A DNA stretch of 64,000 nucleotides, taken from positions 1 through 64,000 of the forward strand of contig QHTE01000044.1 of NCBI GenBank assembly GCA_003220685.1, in the 5' to 3' direction. Of this stretch, positions 43,581-51,856 are shown piece by piece; the stretch's first letter is position 1; the number at the start of each line of letters is the position of its first letter. The position numbers and the translations under genes are program-made. A model generated the notes under the pieces. The model saw only the letters and a list, made by a program, of their open reading frames with translations. It was not told the DNA's origin and ran no database searches. Source of the DNA: Candidatus Rokuibacteriota bacterium (lineage in GTDB: Bacteria; Methylomirabilota; Methylomirabilia; Rokubacteriales; CSP1-6).

Positions 43581-43691
43581 ATGGATGAGAAGGCACTCTT
43601 AGGGTTCCTGATGGATGCCAGTCGCCGTGGCTACGCGGCCGGCCGCAGCGCCGTCACGGGCGGGCTCGTCAACCGACGGAGCGGCGATTGA
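43581..43691 (+). pseudogene. Truncated small ORF (DUF5680-like start)
   Basis: GGAGG lies 8 bases before ATG43581, and the 36-codon frame begins MDEKALLGFLMDASRRGYAAG. This resembles the start of DUF5680-type proteins by the author's recollection, which are about 150 residues long. The frame ends at TGA 43689-43691, so it is either a remnant or a very small protein. It is the last fragment of the graveyard. Confidence 0.4.
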
Positions 43692-43738
43692 ACGGCGTAT
43701 GAGTACTCGTCGGCCCGCGTCGAGTCCGCGGAAGACCA

Positions 43739-44989
43739 TCACGGCTTGGCCGGCGGGTAGTCGCGGCCGTACGCGGGCAGCTTCAGGAACTCGTCGGGCT
43801 TGTACGTCCAGAACTGGGAGACCATCGGGTACGTGTGCAGGACGGTGTTGGTGAGCTTGCCGTCGATGCGCTCGACCTTCAGGATGTAGACGTTCTGCGT
43901 CGGATTGCCCGACTCGTCGAGCTTGATCGGCCCGCGCGGGTCCTCGACCGTCTCGCTCGCCTTCCGGATGGCGGCCAGGAAGCGCTCGCGGTCCTCGACT
44001 TTACCCTCCACGATCTTCGCCGCCTCGGCGACCCAGCGGCCGGCGCTGTACATGACGGCCGTGAAGTAGGCCGGCGTCTTGCCCACCTTGGCCTCGGCGA
44101 GCTTCATGTACGTGCGGTTGGCCGGTGTGGCCAGAGTCGGCGCCCAGATGAGCGCGCCGACCGCGCCGAGCGCCTCGTCGCCCAGGCTTCTGATCACGTG
44201 CTCGTCGGTCATCACGCCACTGCCGATGAGGGGCAGCTTGCCCTTCAGCCCGTACTCGGCGTACTGCTTGATGAACCGCACGCCCTGCGCGGCGACGAAC
44301 ACGGCGCAGACGGCGTCGACGTTGCGGTTGATCTGCGTCAGGTAGGGCGCGAAATCGAGCACGTTGAGCGGCACCCAGATCTTCTGGACGACGCGGCCGC
44401 CCTGGTCCTCGAACACCCGCTGGAAGCCCCCGATCTGCTCGTGACCGAAGGGGTTGTCCATCGCGATCGTGACAACGCGCTTGTACTTGAGCGTCTTCGC
44501 CGCGTAGTCGCCGAGAGGGTGCATGGGCTGGCTCGCGGCGAAGTTCGTTCGCAGGATGTACTTCGACACGTTCTTCTTGGTCAGATCGTCGGGCGTGGTC
44601 AGGTAGAGCGTCGGCAGCTGGTCGCGCTCGATCGGTTGGATCAGTCCGTAGCCGATGTTCGACAGGAGCACGCCGGTGAGCACGTGGATATGATCCTGCG
44701 TCACGAGCTTTCGGTACTTGGCCTGAGCGACCGCAGGGTTACCCTCGTCGTCCTCCTCGCTCAGCTCGATCTTGCGGCCGGCGGTCTGGTAGCCGACCTG
44801 CTCGAAAGCCAGCTTGAGGCCCTCGAGCATGTCCTTGCCGGCCTGGGCGAAGATCCCGCTCAGCGGCGCCATGAAGCCGACCTTGATCGTCTCGGCGGCC
44901 CACGCCGCATCCGCGCCGGCCGCCGCGCACGCGGCCAGCGCGAGTGCCGCGAGCGTCCTGACGAGCCTCGCTCCGGTCCGATCAGTCAT
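43739..44989 (-). CDS. ABC transporter substrate-binding protein, branched-chain amino acid type
   Basis: A 416-residue periplasmic binding protein of the LivJ/Peripla_BP_6 type. The signal peptide (RLVRTLAALALAACAAAGADAAWA) ends near residue 32; IKVGFMAPLSGIFAQAGKDMLEGLKLAFEQVG is the classic N-terminal lobe start with GRKIELSEEDDEGNPAVAQAKYRKLV. It binds an amino acid, amide or aromatic acid. No permease or ATPase gene is nearby. AGGAG precedes ATG44989 (8 bases). The CoxL-type gene follows upstream on the same strand (45037), so ligand and substrate of that enzyme may be related. Confidence 0.87.
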   Translation of the reverse strand: MTDRTGARLVRTLAALALAACAAAGADAAWAAETIKVGFMAPLSGIFAQAGKDMLEGLKLAFEQVGYQTAGRKIELSEEDDEGNPAVAQAKYRKLVTQDHIHVLTGVLLSNIGYGLIQPIERDQLPTLYLTTPDDLTKKNVSKYILRTNFAASQPMHPLGDYAAKTLKYKRVVTIAMDNPFGHEQIGGFQRVFEDQGGRVVQKIWVPLNVLDFAPYLTQINRNVDAVCAVFVAAQGVRFIKQYAEYGLKGKLPLIGSGVMTDEHVIRSLGDEALGAVGALIWAPTLATPANRTYMKLAEAKVGKTPAYFTAVMYSAGRWVAEAAKIVEGKVEDRERFLAAIRKASETVEDPRGPIKLDESGNPTQNVYILKVERIDGKLTNTVLHTYPMVSQFWTYKPDEFLKLPAYGRDYPPAKP

Positions 44990-45036
44990 GCACGATCTCC
45001 TGAGAGGGTGCTGAGTCCGTGTCCGGGGCATGCGGG

Positions 45037-47400
45037 TCATGCCGGTCGGGCGCGCCCGCCGCGCTCGCGCACGAGGCGGGCGAGCCGGTCGGGCGAGAGC
45101 GGCAGCTCGGTGATGACCACGCCGAGCGGCGCGAGCGCGTCGGCGACGGCGTTGGCAATCGCGGCGCCGGCGCCGGAGCTTCCGCCCTCGCCGACGCCCT
45201 TCACGCCCAGCGGATTCAAGGGCGTGGGCGTCTCCTCGAGAATCTTCACGATCGTGTCCTCGGGCATCTCCATCGCGGTGGGCACGAGATAGTCCATGAA
45301 CGTCGTCGTGAGCGGCTGAGCCTGGTCGTCGTACACGAGCTCTTCGAATATCGCGCCGCCCAATCCCTGGGCGAGCCCGCCCGTGATCTGGCCGCCGACG
45401 ATCATCGGGTTGATCGCGCGGCCGACGTCGTAGGTCACCACGTATTTTCGGATCGTCACGCGGCCGGTCGCGGGATCGACCTCGACACCGGCCACGTGAG
45501 TCCCGTAGGGATAGGTCATCTTCGGCGCCTCGAAGAAGTGAGCGGCATGGAGCCCGGGCTCCATGCCCGGCGGCCCGGGCACCGCCGCGCGGGCGAGCTG
45601 TCTCAGCGTGACGGCGCGCTCCGGCATTCCGCGCACGTGCACTCGGCCCGCCTCGAGCACGAGATCGCCCGGGTGTGCCTCCAGGAGCGAGGCCGCCACG
45701 CGGAAAACCTTCTCTCGAACCTTGCGCGCCGCTTCGAGTGCCGCCGGCAACGCGACGGCGGCGCCACGGCTCGCAAAGCCGCCGATCCCGAACGGCACGC
45801 GCGCGCTGTCGCCGTGCACGACGGTGATGTCCTCGGCCTCGACGGCCAGCTCTTCAGCGACGACCTGGGCGAGCGTCGTCTCGATCCCCTGCCCTACCGC
45901 GGCGACACCGGAGTACACGACCACCCGGCCCGAGCCGTCCACCTCGACGCGGGCGTACTCCCAGGGGCCGAGCCCCGCTTTCTCCAGCACGCAGCCGAAG
46001 CCGATCCCGAGATAGCGCCCTCGCTTGCGCGCGGTCTCCTGCTCCGCGCGCATCGCCGTGTAGTCCGCCGCCGCCAGCGCCTGCTCGAACGCGGAGCGGT
46101 AGTCGCCGCAGTCGTACACGGTGCGCTGCCCCAGCGAGGCGCCGCCGACCTCGTAGGGCATCTCACCGGCGTCGATGAAGTTGCGGCGCCGGACGTCAGC
46201 CGGATCGAGCCCGAGCTCGGCCGCCACGCGATCGATCAAGCGCTCGCGGACGAACGTGCCCTCGTACCGTCCGGGCCCGCGATAGGTCCCCGTCGGCGTC
46301 TTGTTGGTGAGGACGCAGAGCGCCTCGCACTCGTAGTTCGGGATCCGGTAGGGCCCGGGCAGCAGCGCGATCGTCAGCTCGGGGACGACCACGCCGTGCG
46401 TGCGGATGTAGGCACCGAGATCGGCCATGAAGCGGTCACGCAGCGCGACGATCGTGCCGTCGCGGCGCACGCCGATCTCGACCTCGTGGTATTGCTGTCG
46501 CGAGTGGTTGGCCGCCATCAGGTGCTCGCGACGGTCCTCGATCCACTGCACCGGCCGCCCGAGCCGCATCGCCGCCCACGGCACCATGAAATCTTCGGGA
46601 TAGAACTCACCGCGCACGCCGAAGCCGCCGCCCACCTCGAGTTCGAGGAAGTGGATCAGGTGCTCGGGATGGCCGAGCAGGTCGGCGAGGACCCGCCGGT
46701 TGAAATGCGGCACCTTGGCCACGCCCCACAGGGTGAGCACGCCGGTCCCCGGGTCGTGCGCCGCCGTGAGCCCGCGCGTCTCCATCGGCACGCCGGTGTG
46801 GCGCTGCACGGCGAAGCGCTCGGTCAGACGCCGCTCGGCGGACACCAGCGCGGTCGACGGATCCCCGGCGCGCGTCATGAGTCGCTCGATGACGTTGCTG
46901 CCGGCGGCCGCGTGAAGGACCGGCACCCCCGGATCGCTCGCGCGTCGCGCGTCGGCGACGACGGGCAGCGGCTCCCAGTCGATCTCGATGAGCTCGAGGG
47001 CGTCCTCGGCGAGGTAGCGGCTGGCGGCGACCACGAAGGCGACCGACTCGCCGACGTAGCGCACGACACCGGTTGCGAGCGGCGGCTGCAGGCATGCGTT
47101 GGGGCCGACACCCGCGCGCTGTCCGAGACGCACGGGAATGCGCGGCACCGTCCCGAGGTCGTCCGCCGTGATGACCGCGGCGACGCCGGGGACCGCGCGC
47201 GCCGCGCCGGCGCGGACGGCCGCGATGCGCGCGTGAGGATGCGGCGACCTCAAGATAGCCGCGTGCAGCAGCCCCGGCACGCGCACGTCGGCGGCGTACT
47301 TGCCGCGTCCGGTCAGGAGGCGAAAGTCCTCCTTGCGCTTGATCGGGGCGCCGATCACGCGATAATCCACCGCGTGCTCGAGGCGGGTCGGCGGGGCCAT
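45037..47400 (-). CDS. Xanthine dehydrogenase/CoxL family molybdopterin-binding large subunit
   Basis: A 787-residue molybdenum hydroxylase large subunit. It begins with the GAPIKRKEDFRLLTGRGKYAADVRVPGLLHAAILRSPHPHARI N-terminal domain, then LELEVGGGFGVRGEFYPED (cofactor contact), the TNKTPTGTYRGPGRYEGTFVRERLID segment, and ends with PLGVKGVGEGGSSGAGAA, whose Glu is the catalytic base of this family. In place of the AYXCSFR motif of form I CO dehydrogenase it has TYRGPGR, so it is not a true CO dehydrogenase. The FAD and 2Fe-2S subunit genes that such enzymes need are not in the window. It overlaps the upstream amidohydrolase gene by 1 bp. Confidence 0.85.
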   Translation of the reverse strand: MAPPTRLEHAVDYRVIGAPIKRKEDFRLLTGRGKYAADVRVPGLLHAAILRSPHPHARIAAVRAGAARAVPGVAAVITADDLGTVPRIPVRLGQRAGVGPNACLQPPLATGVVRYVGESVAFVVAASRYLAEDALELIEIDWEPLPVVADARRASDPGVPVLHAAAGSNVIERLMTRAGDPSTALVSAERRLTERFAVQRHTGVPMETRGLTAAHDPGTGVLTLWGVAKVPHFNRRVLADLLGHPEHLIHFLELEVGGGFGVRGEFYPEDFMVPWAAMRLGRPVQWIEDRREHLMAANHSRQQYHEVEIGVRRDGTIVALRDRFMADLGAYIRTHGVVVPELTIALLPGPYRIPNYECEALCVLTNKTPTGTYRGPGRYEGTFVRERLIDRVAAELGLDPADVRRRNFIDAGEMPYEVGGASLGQRTVYDCGDYRSAFEQALAAADYTAMRAEQETARKRGRYLGIGFGCVLEKAGLGPWEYARVEVDGSGRVVVYSGVAAVGQGIETTLAQVVAEELAVEAEDITVVHGDSARVPFGIGGFASRGAAVALPAALEAARKVREKVFRVAASLLEAHPGDLVLEAGRVHVRGMPERAVTLRQLARAAVPGPPGMEPGLHAAHFFEAPKMTYPYGTHVAGVEVDPATGRVTIRKYVVTYDVGRAINPMIVGGQITGGLAQGLGGAIFEELVYDDQAQPLTTTFMDYLVPTAMEMPEDTIVKILEETPTPLNPLGVKGVGEGGSSGAGAAIANAVADALAPLGVVITELPLSPDRLARLVRERGGRARPA

Positions 47401-48386
47401 CAGGGCAGATGGAAGACGTGCGCCGCGTTCTCGCCGAAGATCGCGGCCCGCGTGCCGGGATCGAGATCGGCCTCGCGGACGACGCGCAGCGGATCCGGAT
47501 CGCCCATCCAGAACGGGTGATCGCTGCCGAGCATCACGCGATCGTGGCCGACGAGCTGGACGAGATAGCGGAGCGCATCGGAGCGCTGCACGAGCGTGTC
47601 GTAGAGGAAGCGCCGGAGGTAGCGGCTCGGGAGTCCCGCGTCGTCCACGCGCGCCTCCGGCCGGGTCTCGTGCGCGCGATCGAAGCGGCCGATGTGGTAG
47701 GGCAGGAAGCCGCCGCCGTGGACCAGCACCACCGAGAGCCCGGGGAACCGGTCGAGTGTGCCGCCGAGGATGAGGCTGGCGGCGGCCAGGGTCGTCTCGA
47801 ACGGATAGCCGACCAGGTTGTGCAGGTAGTGGCGGCCGAATCGTTCGACGGCCTCGAGCAGGAACGGATGGAGCACGACCGGCGCGGCGAGATCCGCCGC
47901 CGCCTTCCAGAACGGATCGAACGTGCCGTCGCCGAGCGGCTGCCCGAGCGCGTTGGGATCGACCATGGCGCCGCGAAGTCCGAGCTCGCGCACGGCGAAG
48001 GAAAGCTCTCCGGCAGCGGTCGCCGGGTCTTGCAGCGGCACCGTCGCCAGACCGCGGTGCGCGCCCGGCGCCTCGCGGAGCGCCGCCGCGAGCGCCTCGT
48101 TCTGCAGGCGGCTCCAGGCGGCCCCCTGCGCGGGCGGCAGCGAGTAGCCCGCGATGTCCATCAGCGGGCCAAACACCGCAGTGTCGATGCCGGCCTTTGA
48201 GAAGAACTTCGTGTGGAGGTCAAGCGTGTAGAGGGCCGGGAGCAGCGGCCGCGTCGGCGCCTCGTCGCCGATCTGCAGCCGGACGCCGTCCCCTGGCAGC
48301 ACTCGCACGCCGTAGGCATCCGATCGGCGCCGAACCGTCTCGAAGGCGTCGGGCGAGACGTAATGGACGTGGACGTCGACGATCAC
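47400..48386 (-). CDS. Amidohydrolase family protein (ACMSD-like decarboxylase/hydrolase)
   Basis: A 328-residue amidohydrolase-2 member. IVDVHVHYVSP gives the HxH ligand pair, VVLHPFLLEAVERFGRHYLHNLVGYPFETTLAAASLI is the conserved barrel segment of aminocarboxymuconate-semialdehyde decarboxylase relatives (His ligand in LHP and a typical GYPFET), VVLVHGGGFLPYHIGRFDRA and MLGSDHPFWMGDPDP supply the next His and the catalytic Asp. Decarboxylation or C-C cleavage of an aromatic or dienoic acid is likely. It is the upstream partner of the CoxL-type gene. ATG48386 begins the conserved sequence. Confidence 0.85.
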   Translation of the reverse strand: MIVDVHVHYVSPDAFETVRRRSDAYGVRVLPGDGVRLQIGDEAPTRPLLPALYTLDLHTKFFSKAGIDTAVFGPLMDIAGYSLPPAQGAAWSRLQNEALAAALREAPGAHRGLATVPLQDPATAAGELSFAVRELGLRGAMVDPNALGQPLGDGTFDPFWKAAADLAAPVVLHPFLLEAVERFGRHYLHNLVGYPFETTLAAASLILGGTLDRFPGLSVVLVHGGGFLPYHIGRFDRAHETRPEARVDDAGLPSRYLRRFLYDTLVQRSDALRYLVQLVGHDRVMLGSDHPFWMGDPDPLRVVREADLDPGTRAAIFGENAAHVFHLP

Positions 48387-48393
48387 GTGGCCG

Positions 48394-49188
48394 TCAGTCG
48401 AGCAACGCTTTCCGCTGGCCGCCGTCGAGCGTGATGATGGCCCCGTTCATGAAGCTGGCGCGCGGCGAGGCGACGAACACCGCCACGTTCGCGACTTCCT
48501 CCGGGGTGCAGATGCGGCCGAGCGGGATGCTGCGCTCGGCGCGGCTCTGCGCCTCGTCGACGCTGATCTTGCGCATGCGCGCGATCCCGCTGATGAGCTG
48601 GCCCCACCGCTCGGTGGCCACCGGCCCCGGGTTGATCGCGTTCACGAGGATGTTCTGGCGGCCGTACTGCTCGGCCAGCGCGACTGTCATGGCCAGGTCG
48701 GCGGCGTTGGCGGCGCTCGGCGAGAGCTCGATGCCGATGGGCTTGACGCCGTCGTTGCCCACGATGTTCACGATGCGGCCGCCGCCCTGACGCAGCATGT
48801 GCGGGATCACCGCCTTGATGCACCGGACGTAGCCCATGAACTTGAGCTGGAGTGCCTTCTGCCAGTCCTCCTCGGTCAGGTCGAGGATCTCGCCGCCCGG
48901 CGCCGCCCCGGCATTGTTGACGAGCACGTCGATCCGGCCCAAGCGCGCGGCGGTCGCGTCGACGATGCGCCGGACGTCGTCGGGCCGCGTGAGGTCGCCG
49001 GCCACGGCGAAGACCTCCCCGCCGGTCGCCCGCGCGAGCTCCTGGGCCGCGGCTTCGAGCGAGGCCTTGTCCCGGGCGCAGATCGCCACCCGGACGCCTT
49101 CCTGGGCGAGCCCGTGCGCCACCGCCTTGCCGATGCCCTTGCTGCCGCCGGTGACCAGCGCCGCCTGTCCCTTCAAGCCGAGGTCCAT
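48394..49188 (-). CDS. SDR family oxidoreductase lacking the catalytic Tyr-x-x-x-Lys
   Basis: A 264-residue Rossmann protein. TGGSKGIG (13-20), AICARDKASL, AGDLTRPDD and NNAGAAPGG (91-99) show a normal SDR cofactor half. The catalytic half does not: where Ser, Tyr-x-x-x-Lys are expected, the sequence reads NIVGNDGVKPIGIELSPSAANAADLAM, with Pro157 and Asn161 in the Tyr and Lys places. A related SDR subgroup with a GN-containing motif exists; whether it is active is unknown. The gene is first of the minus-strand run ending at 43739, and a perfect palindrome lies 38 bp ahead of its start. Confidence 0.8.
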   Translation of the reverse strand: MDLGLKGQAALVTGGSKGIGKAVAHGLAQEGVRVAICARDKASLEAAAQELARATGGEVFAVAGDLTRPDDVRRIVDATAARLGRIDVLVNNAGAAPGGEILDLTEEDWQKALQLKFMGYVRCIKAVIPHMLRQGGGRIVNIVGNDGVKPIGIELSPSAANAADLAMTVALAEQYGRQNILVNAINPGPVATERWGQLISGIARMRKISVDEAQSRAERSIPLGRICTPEEVANVAVFVASPRASFMNGAIITLDGGQRKALLD

Positions 49189-49225
49189 GTGATGCTCCTT
49201 CGTCGCGCGGGATTGACGTCCGCGA

Positions 49226-49246
49226 GTCTATCAAATATTGATAGAC
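49226..49246. promoter_or_regulatory. 21-bp palindrome between divergent SDR and RidA genes
   Basis: GTCTATCAA (49226-49234), centre ATA, TTGATAGAC (49238-49246): a perfect dyad with 9-bp arms. It lies 38 bp upstream of the SDR start on the minus strand and 51 bp upstream of the RidA start, the right place for an operator serving both genes. Arms rich in A/T inside GC-rich DNA favour a regulator site of TetR, GntR or MarR type. Confidence 0.65.
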
Positions 49247-49282
49247 GCACCTCGGCGGGCGGGGCCCAGCCCCGCGACCGCC
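49244..49282 (+). repeat. Dispersed repeat, copy 1 (hairpin-forming)
   Basis: GACGC-A-CCTCGGCGGGCGGGGC-CC-AGCCCCGCGACCGCC; the inner GCGGGGC and GCCCCGC can form a 7-bp stem. It matches copy 2 at 52119-52159 with one substitution and a 2-base difference in the loop. It follows the operator palindrome in the RidA leader. Confidence 0.6.
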
Positions 49283-49296
49283 GGAAAGGAGCCGCA

Positions 49297-49695
49297 ATGG
49301 CGAAGTATCTCGAAGGGACCGATCGCCAGAAGAGCCGCGCGTACTCCCCGGCCGTCATCACCGAGGGGGGACGTATCGTCTGGCTGGCCGGGCAGACCAC
49401 GCTGGTGGACGGCGACGGCAAGGATATCTCCGGCAACTTCGAGGCGCAGACGCACGAGGTGTTCACGCTGATCGACCAGACCCTGCGGCGCGCCGGCGGC
49501 GCCCTCGCGAACCTCGTCACCATGACGGTGTTCATCAAGGAGCCGCGCCACGGCGACCGCTTCGTCGAGCTGCGCCGGCAGAAGTTCCCGGACGGCAACT
49601 ATCCCGCCAGCGCGCTCATCACCGTGACGAACTTCGCGCGCCCCGGCATGGAGATCGAGATCCAGGCGACCGCGGTCATCGCCGACCGCGCCTGA
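49297..49695 (+). CDS. RidA family protein
   Basis: A 132-residue RidA-fold protein. AKYLEGTDRQKSRAYSPAVITEGGRIVWLAGQTTLVDGDGKDISGNFEAQTHEVFTLIDQTLRRAGGALANLVTMTVFIKEPRHGDRFVELRRQKF covers most of it, ending YPASALITVTNFARPGMEIEIQATAVIA. The expected Arg of the RidA active site (R-x-x in the PARTTV loop) reads NYPASALITV, so this is not a canonical imine hydrolase and belongs to a different Rid subgroup. AAAGGAG precedes ATG49297. Divergent from the SDR gene. Confidence 0.83.
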   Translation: MAKYLEGTDRQKSRAYSPAVITEGGRIVWLAGQTTLVDGDGKDISGNFEAQTHEVFTLIDQTLRRAGGALANLVTMTVFIKEPRHGDRFVELRRQKFPDGNYPASALITVTNFARPGMEIEIQATAVIADRA

Positions 49696-49739
49696 GTGGC
49701 GCCGCCGGTCGCCGGCCGTGGCGCGGCGCCGATCGCGCG

Positions 49740-49835
49740 CTAATTCAGCGTCTTCTGCAGCTGTCGCGCGTGCTCGAGGTGGGCCGCGGCGACCCCGCGC
49801 ACGCTGGTCAGGAGGTTCTTGAGCTCGACCTGCAC
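49740..49835 (-). pseudogene. Small minus-strand frame, possible gene-tail remnant
   Basis: GTG49835 opens a 31-residue frame VQVELKNLLTSVRGVAAAHLEHARQLQKTLN ending at TAG 49740. It is amphipathic and helical and looks like the C-terminus of a longer protein, but the stretch upstream in the same frame overlaps the quinone oxidoreductase gene. No family is recognised. Confidence 0.25.
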
Positions 49836-49855
49836 CAAGCCGGCGACGCCAGCCG

Positions 49856-50818
49856 CTAGGGCACCAGCACGATCTTGCCGTGGTGGCCGTTCTCCATCAC
49901 CGCTTCGTGGGAGCGCGGCGCTTGCGCGAGCGGCAGCTCCTGCTGGATGGCCGGCCGCAAGGTCCCGTTGCGCAGTCCCTCGACCAGCGCCGCGTGGATG
50001 CCCGCGAGCTGCGCCGGCGTGGCGTGGAAGAGCGCGACGCCGAGAATCGCGGCGTTCTTGTTCATGGCCAGACGCGGGTTGAACTCGATCGACCCGCGGT
50101 TGCCGATCACCGCGACGCGCCCGCGCATCGCGAGCGCGCCGAAGTCTTTCTGGAGATTCACGTTCGCGAGCATCTCGAGGATGACGTCGACCCCCTGCCC
50201 GCCCGTGAGCTTCACCACCTCGTCGAGATAGCCGGGGGTGTTGTGGTCGAGGACGTGATGGGCGCCCTGCTCCGCCACCATCCGCCGTCCCTTCTCGGTG
50301 CCAGCGGTGCCGATGACGGTGAGGCCGCGCGCCCGCGCGAGCTGGACCGCGGCGATGCCGACGCCGCCGCTGGCGCCGTGCACCAGCACCGACTCGCCGG
50401 CCTCGCCGTGCGCCCGGTGGAACAACGCATGAAATGCGGTGGCGTAGGGCACGTTCACCGCCGAGCCCTGGGCGTAGCTCACGTTCCCCGGCAGGTCGTG
50501 GACCTGCGTCTGCTCGCAGAGGGTCATCTCAGCGTAGGCGCCGGAAACGGAGCCGCCCACGTAGACGCGATCGCCCTTCTTCACGCGCGTGACCGAACCG
50601 CCGACGGCCTCCACCACGCCGGCCGAGTCCGAGCCCGGTGTGTACGGAAGCTTCGGGCCGCGGTTGTCGGTGTTGGAGCGCAGGTACGTGTCGACGGGAT
50701 TCACGCCGACGGCGTGGTTGCGGACGAGCACCTGGGTAGCCCCCGGCTGTGGCGCGGGGATCTCCTCGAGCTTCAGCACCGCCGGACCGCCGTAGGCCGA
50801 CACGCGGATCGCTTTCAA
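49856..50818 (-). CDS. NADPH:quinone oxidoreductase-like zinc-free MDR protein
   Basis: A 320-residue quinone oxidoreductase of the QOR/zeta-crystallin type. KAIRVSAYGGPAVLKLEEIPAPQPGATQVLVRNHAVGVNPVDTYLR is the conserved N-terminus; nucleotide site is SVLVHGASGGVGIAAVQLARARGLTVIGTAGT and the typical YPYATAFHALF region is VPYATAFHALFHRA. No zinc ligands, as expected. It reduces quinones by NADPH. The start is TTG50818, overlapping the TGA of the upstream BNR gene (TTGA), so it is translationally coupled to it. No ATG or GTG fits the conserved start. Confidence 0.83.
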   Translation of the reverse strand: MKAIRVSAYGGPAVLKLEEIPAPQPGATQVLVRNHAVGVNPVDTYLRSNTDNRGPKLPYTPGSDSAGVVEAVGGSVTRVKKGDRVYVGGSVSGAYAEMTLCEQTQVHDLPGNVSYAQGSAVNVPYATAFHALFHRAHGEAGESVLVHGASGGVGIAAVQLARARGLTVIGTAGTEKGRRMVAEQGAHHVLDHNTPGYLDEVVKLTGGQGVDVILEMLANVNLQKDFGALAMRGRVAVIGNRGSIEFNPRLAMNKNAAILGVALFHATPAQLAGIHAALVEGLRNGTLRPAIQQELPLAQAPRSHEAVMENGHHGKIVLVP

Positions 50819-51801
50819 CGTGGCACCCACTGGATCGACGAGACCTCGCCGAACTCCCGCCAGAGCTTGCGCCAGGAGTCGCCCCCGTCGTCGCTGCGAT
50901 AGAGATAGCCGTAGCGGCTGGCCGCGAACATCGTGTCGGGCGCCGCGTCCGCGGTCGCCACCGTCCAGATCGCCGAGTTCGGCTGCACCGGGAATTTCAG
51001 CGGCTCCCACGTGACGCCCGCGTCGCGCGAGCGCACTACCGTGCCGATGCGGCCCGGCGTGGAGTCGCCGAGGGTCAGGAACACCGTGCGCGGATCGCCC
51101 GGCTTGACCGCGATGCCGCGCGGATAGTGCCAGGGGAAGACCTCGCGGGCGCGCGCGGCCTGCCAGCTCGTGCCGTCGTCCGTGCTGCGCCAGATGTCGT
51201 CGTTGACCACGGTGAACACGGTCTTCGGCGGACCTTCGACGACCAGCATGTTGTGAACATCCTGGTTCGCGATCTGGCCGTTCAGCTTGGCCCACGTCTC
51301 GCCGCCGTCTCGGCTGTAGCGAACGCCGTCCACCTCGAGCCCGACCCACACGTTGCGGTCGTTGGTCGGATCGATCGCGATGCCGGTGGGCCGCGGGACG
51401 CCGACGTTCGGGCAGTCGTCGGCGATGTCGACAGAGAGCCGGGCCCAGCTCTTGGCGCCATCGGTCGAGCGGAAGATGCCCGGGGTGCTCGGCGTGCCGG
51501 TGCCGGCGAACATGACGGCGGGATCGATCGGGTCGATGGCCATGCTCCAGACCACGGACCCCTTCATCGCATTGTCGAGCAGGCGCCACTTTCCGCCCCC
51601 GTCGTCACTGCGGTAGAGGCCGAAGTCGGTCCCGGCGTAGACGACCTCGGGGCTGCGCGAGTCCGCGCGCAGCATGCGGACGATGCAATCGGAGTGCATG
51701 CCCTGGCGTACGCTGGCCCGCGTCCAGCTCTCGCCCTCGTCGGCGCTCATCATGACGCCCTGACCGACGGTCCCGACCAGGATGTCCCCTTTGCTCGTCA
51801 T
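50815..51801 (-). CDS. BNR/Asp-box repeat beta-propeller protein
   Basis: A 328-residue propeller with many Asp-box motifs (S-x-D-x-G-x-x-W): MSADEGESWTR, YRSDDGGGKWRL, FRSTDGAKSWAR, YSRDGGETWAK, WRSTDDGTSWQ, RSRDAGVTWEP and YRSDDGGDSWRK. Similar folds occur in sialidases, photosystem YCF48-like and sortilin-like proteins. There is no signal peptide. AGGAGG precedes ATG51801. It is coupled to a quinone oxidoreductase through a 4-bp TTGA overlap, an unusual pair. Function unknown; it may bind a protein or a redox substrate. Confidence 0.8.
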   Translation of the reverse strand: MTSKGDILVGTVGQGVMMSADEGESWTRASVRQGMHSDCIVRMLRADSRSPEVVYAGTDFGLYRSDDGGGKWRLLDNAMKGSVVWSMAIDPIDPAVMFAGTGTPSTPGIFRSTDGAKSWARLSVDIADDCPNVGVPRPTGIAIDPTNDRNVWVGLEVDGVRYSRDGGETWAKLNGQIANQDVHNMLVVEGPPKTVFTVVNDDIWRSTDDGTSWQAARAREVFPWHYPRGIAVKPGDPRTVFLTLGDSTPGRIGTVVRSRDAGVTWEPLKFPVQPNSAIWTVATADAAPDTMFAASRYGYLYRSDDGGDSWRKLWREFGEVSSIQWVPR

Positions 51802-51856
51802 GGTCTGCCTCCTGCGTCTATCGATCGCGAATAGTCAGTCCGCCAAGCCGCCCAGA

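Larger units (their letters stand above)
43191..43738. other. Gene graveyard between thioesterase and solute-binding protein genes
   Basis: No intact gene is present in these 548 bases. On the plus strand three fragments follow one another: a MerR-type promoter and the first 18 codons of a MerR regulator, the tail of an MFS transporter, and a 36-codon frame with a good Shine-Dalgarno site. Each is listed separately. Confidence 0.65.

Noticed and set aside
45037..47400. Aerobic CO dehydrogenase (coxL form I)
   Set aside because: The AYXCSFR active-site motif is absent; TYRGPGR is found instead and the other cox genes are missing.
45019..47520. An 833-residue plus-strand frame opposite the CoxL gene
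   Set aside because: Antisense artefact; no motifs, while the minus strand has a complete molybdenum hydroxylase subunit.
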